The notes beneath the pieces were generated by a model, which made no database searches, had not been told where the DNA came from, and saw only the letters and a list, made by a program, of their open reading frames with translations. Shown piece after piece: positions 61,514-64,000 of a stretch of 64,000 nucleotides of DNA. Where the stretch lies: contig NZ_LMUH01000009.1 in assembly GCF_009766105.1 (NCBI RefSeq), forward strand, positions 213,428-277,427, read 5' to 3'. Within the stretch, counting starts at the first letter, position 1. Every line of letters starts with the position of its first letter. The translations under genes and the position numbers were made by a program. This DNA is from Granulicella sp. S156 (GTDB taxonomy: Bacteria; Acidobacteriota; Terriglobia; Terriglobales; Acidobacteriaceae).

Positions 61514-64000
61514 ATGCGTCAATCTGCGGTTTATTCTCGTTCGTTTATGTTCGCCATTTGGGCCGTCCTGTTACTACTAACAACCTCAGTACCTATGCGA
61601 TCTGCATCGGCACAGGGGTTTCAGTCGCTTCACAGTCATGTAGCCGCACCGCTAAACGCGAAGCCTTTAGCGCGCCTCCCAGCATCACAACAGATGCATT
61701 TGTCTCTTTCACTTCCTTTGCGCAACCAGCCGCAGCTGGAAACTTTTTTGCAGCAACTCTATAACCCATCCAGTCCGAACTATCACCATTTTCTTACCGT
61801 GCAGCAGTTCATCGATCAATATGGACCCACGGCGCAGGATTATGACAAGGTAACGGCATTTGCTGCAACGCATGGTTTGTCCGTGACCCGCACATTTTCC
61901 AATCGCCTTTTGGTGAACGTGAGTGGAAATAGTTCAAGTGTGGAACAAGCCTTCCACGTGAAGATGAATAGTTACCAGCATTCAACAGAGAATAGGAAAT
62001 TCTATGCTCCCGATGTAGAGCCATCTGTAGAAGCAGGCGTGCCTATTCTGAGCGTAGATGGTATAAGCACTCAGAATCTGCCTCACTCCATGCTGAAGCA
62101 CGCCGCGACAAGTGACGCCGTGCACAGCGACACCACTGGATCAGGACAAAGCGGTCAGTTTCTCGGCAGTGACATCCGTGCTGCCTATGCTCCCGGCGTT
62201 ACGCTGGATGGCAGCGGCCAATCGCTGGGCCTGATCGAACTGGGACCATACAACCTCAGCGATGTGCAGGCATACTTCAGCACCATCGGGCAACCGCTCA
62301 ATGTCCCGATCTACAACGTGCTTCTCGATGTTGATGGTGTCTGTCTGGGCACGCCCGCTGCGAATGGCTGTGATGATGGAGAAGAGGTTGCCGATATGGA
62401 GCAGTCCATCTCCATGGCACCCGGCCTCTCCGGCCTCATTATTTATGAGGCGTATGGTTCGGGCAGCGATGCTCTCACTGCATTCACCCAGGCCGCAACC
62501 GATAATATCGCCAAGCAGCTGAGCCTTTCTTTTGGTTGGGGAGGAACGCCCAGCACGGAACCGGGTTATGAGCAGATTTTCATGGAGCTCGTTGCCCAGG
62601 GGCAGAACGTCTTTGTTGCGTCCGGTGATGCGGGCGCCAATGTCGGAGGTGTTGGTTATCCTGGCAATAGCACCTATATTACTGCTGTTGGCGGAACGGA
62701 TCTGACTACATCTGGCGCAGGCGGTCCATGGCTATCGGAGATGGGCTGGATCGGTAGCGGTGGAGGGTGGAATACTCAGGCTCCAATCGCCAACTACCAG
62801 GTGCCTGTCATCAATGCTGCGAATCAGGGATCAACAACCTTCCGTAATATTCCGGACGTTGCCGCAGAAGCAAATACAGACAACTACAACTGCTTGAATG
62901 CCGCGTGTGGAGGCGGACTTGGAGGAACAAGTCTTGCAGCGCCACGATGGGCAGGGTTTCTTGCCCTCGCCAACGAACAGGCAAATGGCAGCCCCGTCGG
63001 TTTTCTCAATCCAACACTCTACACAATCGGCCAGGGGAGCACTTACACCAGCCTCTTCCATGACATAAGCACAGGCAACGATTTCAACAGCAGCAGCCCA
63101 AATATGTTTTCGGCCGTTGCCGGCTATGATCTGGTTACTGGTTGGGGAACCCCAAATGGACAAAGCCTGATCGACTCTCTTGCACCCTCCAGCGCAAGCA
63201 GCCCAAACTTCTCTGTAACTGCATCGCCCGGCACGATTACTCTGACGCCCGGTGGTAGTTCGTCAGGCACTGTAACTGTCTCAGCGTCGAACGGTTTTAG
63301 CGGCGCTGTTGCTTTGTCCGTAGCGACTATTGGAGCGCCTGCCGGAGTAACTGCTACGTTGAGCCCAACCACAATCACAGGTTCTGGCTCTTCGGCTCTG
63401 AGTGTCTCGACAACTGCAGCGACACCGGGAGGCAATCTCCTCCTGGCCATCAACGCAATCAGCAATGGCCTACAGAAGACTGCTTATGTGCAGCTTGCAT
63501 TGCCGTCGTTCGTAGTCTCTGCCTCTCCGACCACAATCTATATCAACCAAGGTTCGACGGCTACCGGCACGATCGCAGTAACACCGCAGAATGGTTTCGC
63601 AGGTACCGTAACGTTCACTGCTCCGAGCGGCTTGCCGGATGGCGTATCGGCGAAGATTCTACCGAGTGGCACAGCAGGGACAAGCACGCTGTCTCTCAAA
63701 GCCGCCAGCACTGCGGCGACTCTGCCCATTCGAGAGATAGAAGTCACGGGGACATCCGGTGGCACTACACAGGTAGTGCCTGCATTGGCCGTTGCTGTAA
63801 GCGCAGCTCTCGGTGACTGCGGTACCGGCGTGCCAGTGAACCTTGCTTCTGCGTATAACCTCACCGGCGTCTATACCGATGGCACAACCTTCACGACCAA
63901 CGGTCTGGATGGCGATGGTTATGCTTTCTCATCCAACGTTATAACCAGCGCTCGCACCTTGAATGGAGTACGGTTCCTCTTTGGGAAGCCTAACGTCCCG
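61514..64000 (+). CDS. S53 (sedolisin/kumamolisin-type) serine protease with Ig-like repeats, 3'-truncated
   Basis: Open frame from ATG 61514 to the window end (829 codons). Signal peptide to SASAQ; pro-kumamolisin activation domain about 50-190 (YNPSSPNYHHFLTVQQFIDQYGPT); catalytic domain with Glu290 and Asp294 (DGEEVADMEQS), Asp372 (VFVASGDAG) and nucleophile Ser473 (GGTSLAAPRWAG); calcium-site segments around Asp517 and Asp539. After residue 560 come two Ig-like repeats of about 90 residues (SVTASPGTITLTPGGSSSGTVTVSA and VSASPTTIYINQGSTATGTIAVTP) and the start of another beta domain. It is an acid-active secreted endopeptidase, fitting an acidic soil niche and protein-rich fungal walls. 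Confidence 0.92.
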   Translation, partial: MRQSAVYSRSFMFAIWAVLLLLTTSVPMRSASAQGFQSLHSHVAAPLNAKPLARLPASQQMHLSLSLPLRNQPQLETFLQQLYNPSSPNYHHFLTVQQFIDQYGPTAQDYDKVTAFAATHGLSVTRTFSNRLLVNVSGNSSSVEQAFHVKMNSYQHSTENRKFYAPDVEPSVEAGVPILSVDGISTQNLPHSMLKHAATSDAVHSDTTGSGQSGQFLGSDIRAAYAPGVTLDGSGQSLGLIELGPYNLSDVQAYFSTIGQPLNVPIYNVLLDVDGVCLGTPAANGCDDGEEVADMEQSISMAPGLSGLIIYEAYGSGSDALTAFTQAATDNIAKQLSLSFGWGGTPSTEPGYEQIFMELVAQGQNVFVASGDAGANVGGVGYPGNSTYITAVGGTDLTTSGAGGPWLSEMGWIGSGGGWNTQAPIANYQVPVINAANQGSTTFRNIPDVAAEANTDNYNCLNAACGGGLGGTSLAAPRWAGFLALANEQANGSPVGFLNPTLYTIGQGSTYTSLFHDISTGNDFNSSSPNMFSAVAGYDLVTGWGTPNGQSLIDSLAPSSASSPNFSVTASPGTITLTPGGSSSGTVTVSASNGFSGAVALSVATIGAPAGVTATLSPTTITGSGSSALSVSTTAATPGGNLLLAINAISNGLQKTAYVQLALPSFVVSASPTTIYINQGSTATGTIAVTPQNGFAGTVTFTAPSGLPDGVSAKILPSGTAGTSTLSLKAASTAATLPIREIEVTGTSGGTTQVVPALAVAVSAALGDCGTGVPVNLASAYNLTGVYTDGTTFTTNGLDGDGYAFSSNVITSARTLNGVRFLFGKPNVP

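Noticed and set aside
63124-63864. Minus-strand frames (113 and 108 codons) opposite the S53 protease repeats
   Set aside because: They are mirror images of the repetitive Ig-like domains of the protease, whose plus-strand frame is open throughout.
1-64000. CRISPR arrays, rRNA and tRNA genes
   Set aside because: I looked for regularly spaced direct repeats and for tRNA- or rRNA-like conserved segments in the intergenic gaps and saw none. A covariance-model scan would be needed to exclude a missed tRNA.

Overview
The window looks like the chromosome of a heterotrophic soil acidobacterium of the Terriglobia type (Granulicella, Edaphobacter or Terriglobus relatives). The support is several family-level signatures that co-occur there: a TIGR03435-type protein, a PadR regulator paired with an orphan duplicated permease (ADOP type), four very large TonB-dependent receptors (three with a carboxypeptidase-regulatory N-terminus), and many Tat- or Sec-exported glycan enzymes. 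Species cannot be given from the sequence alone.

Layout. 0-4 kb: the 3' part of a TonB receptor followed by an exported histidine acid phosphatase (phytase-like pair), then a 191-bp MITE-like palindromic element. 4-14 kb: a GH110-type alpha-galactosidase, an exported alpha/beta hydrolase, an MHS-type MFS transporter, a phosphodiesterase lipoprotein and a large TonB receptor, all on the minus strand; a membrane-anchored putative regulator is divergent from the receptor. 15-20 kb: DUF488 protein plus 3-methyladenine DNA glycosylase (overlapping), a MarR/TetX-like monooxygenase divergent pair with a twin operator, ribosomal protein S1 and a TIGR03435 protein. 21-29 kb: a catalytically dead kinase-like protein with a SPOR-like tail, a MarR-MFS-membrane protein-isochorismatase operon with an 18-bp palindromic operator, and PadR plus ADOP permease.

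29-64 kb: a glycan-degradation region. It holds GH38, GH76 and GH92 mannosidase-family enzymes, a GxGYxYP protein, a GH5-like hydrolase, a CBM9-like protein, a beta-propeller protein, an amidohydrolase, a GMC oxidoreductase/gluconate-dehydrogenase-subunit-3/sugar-isomerase operon (possibly a 3-keto-sugar pathway), two TonB receptors, a LacI regulator, a sugar-binding lipoprotein overlapping a hybrid-sensor histidine kinase, a NarL-type response regulator, and an S53 protease running off the end. A frameshifted end of a Tn3-family transposon with its terminal repeat lies upstream of one receptor.

How it works together (inference): the TonB receptors import oligosaccharides released outside or in the periplasm. 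GH92 and GH76 next to a LacI gene suggest use of alpha-mannan such as yeast or fungal mannoprotein. The same 14-bp near-palindrome, TGGAATCGTTACCA, lies in the same orientation in the promoter regions of the GxGYxYP gene and of the TonB receptor, 10 kb apart, which makes it the best candidate LacI operator and ties the unknown GxGYxYP protein to that regulon. A second sugar-sensing circuit is probably formed by the binding protein, histidine kinase and response regulator around 32-42 kb.
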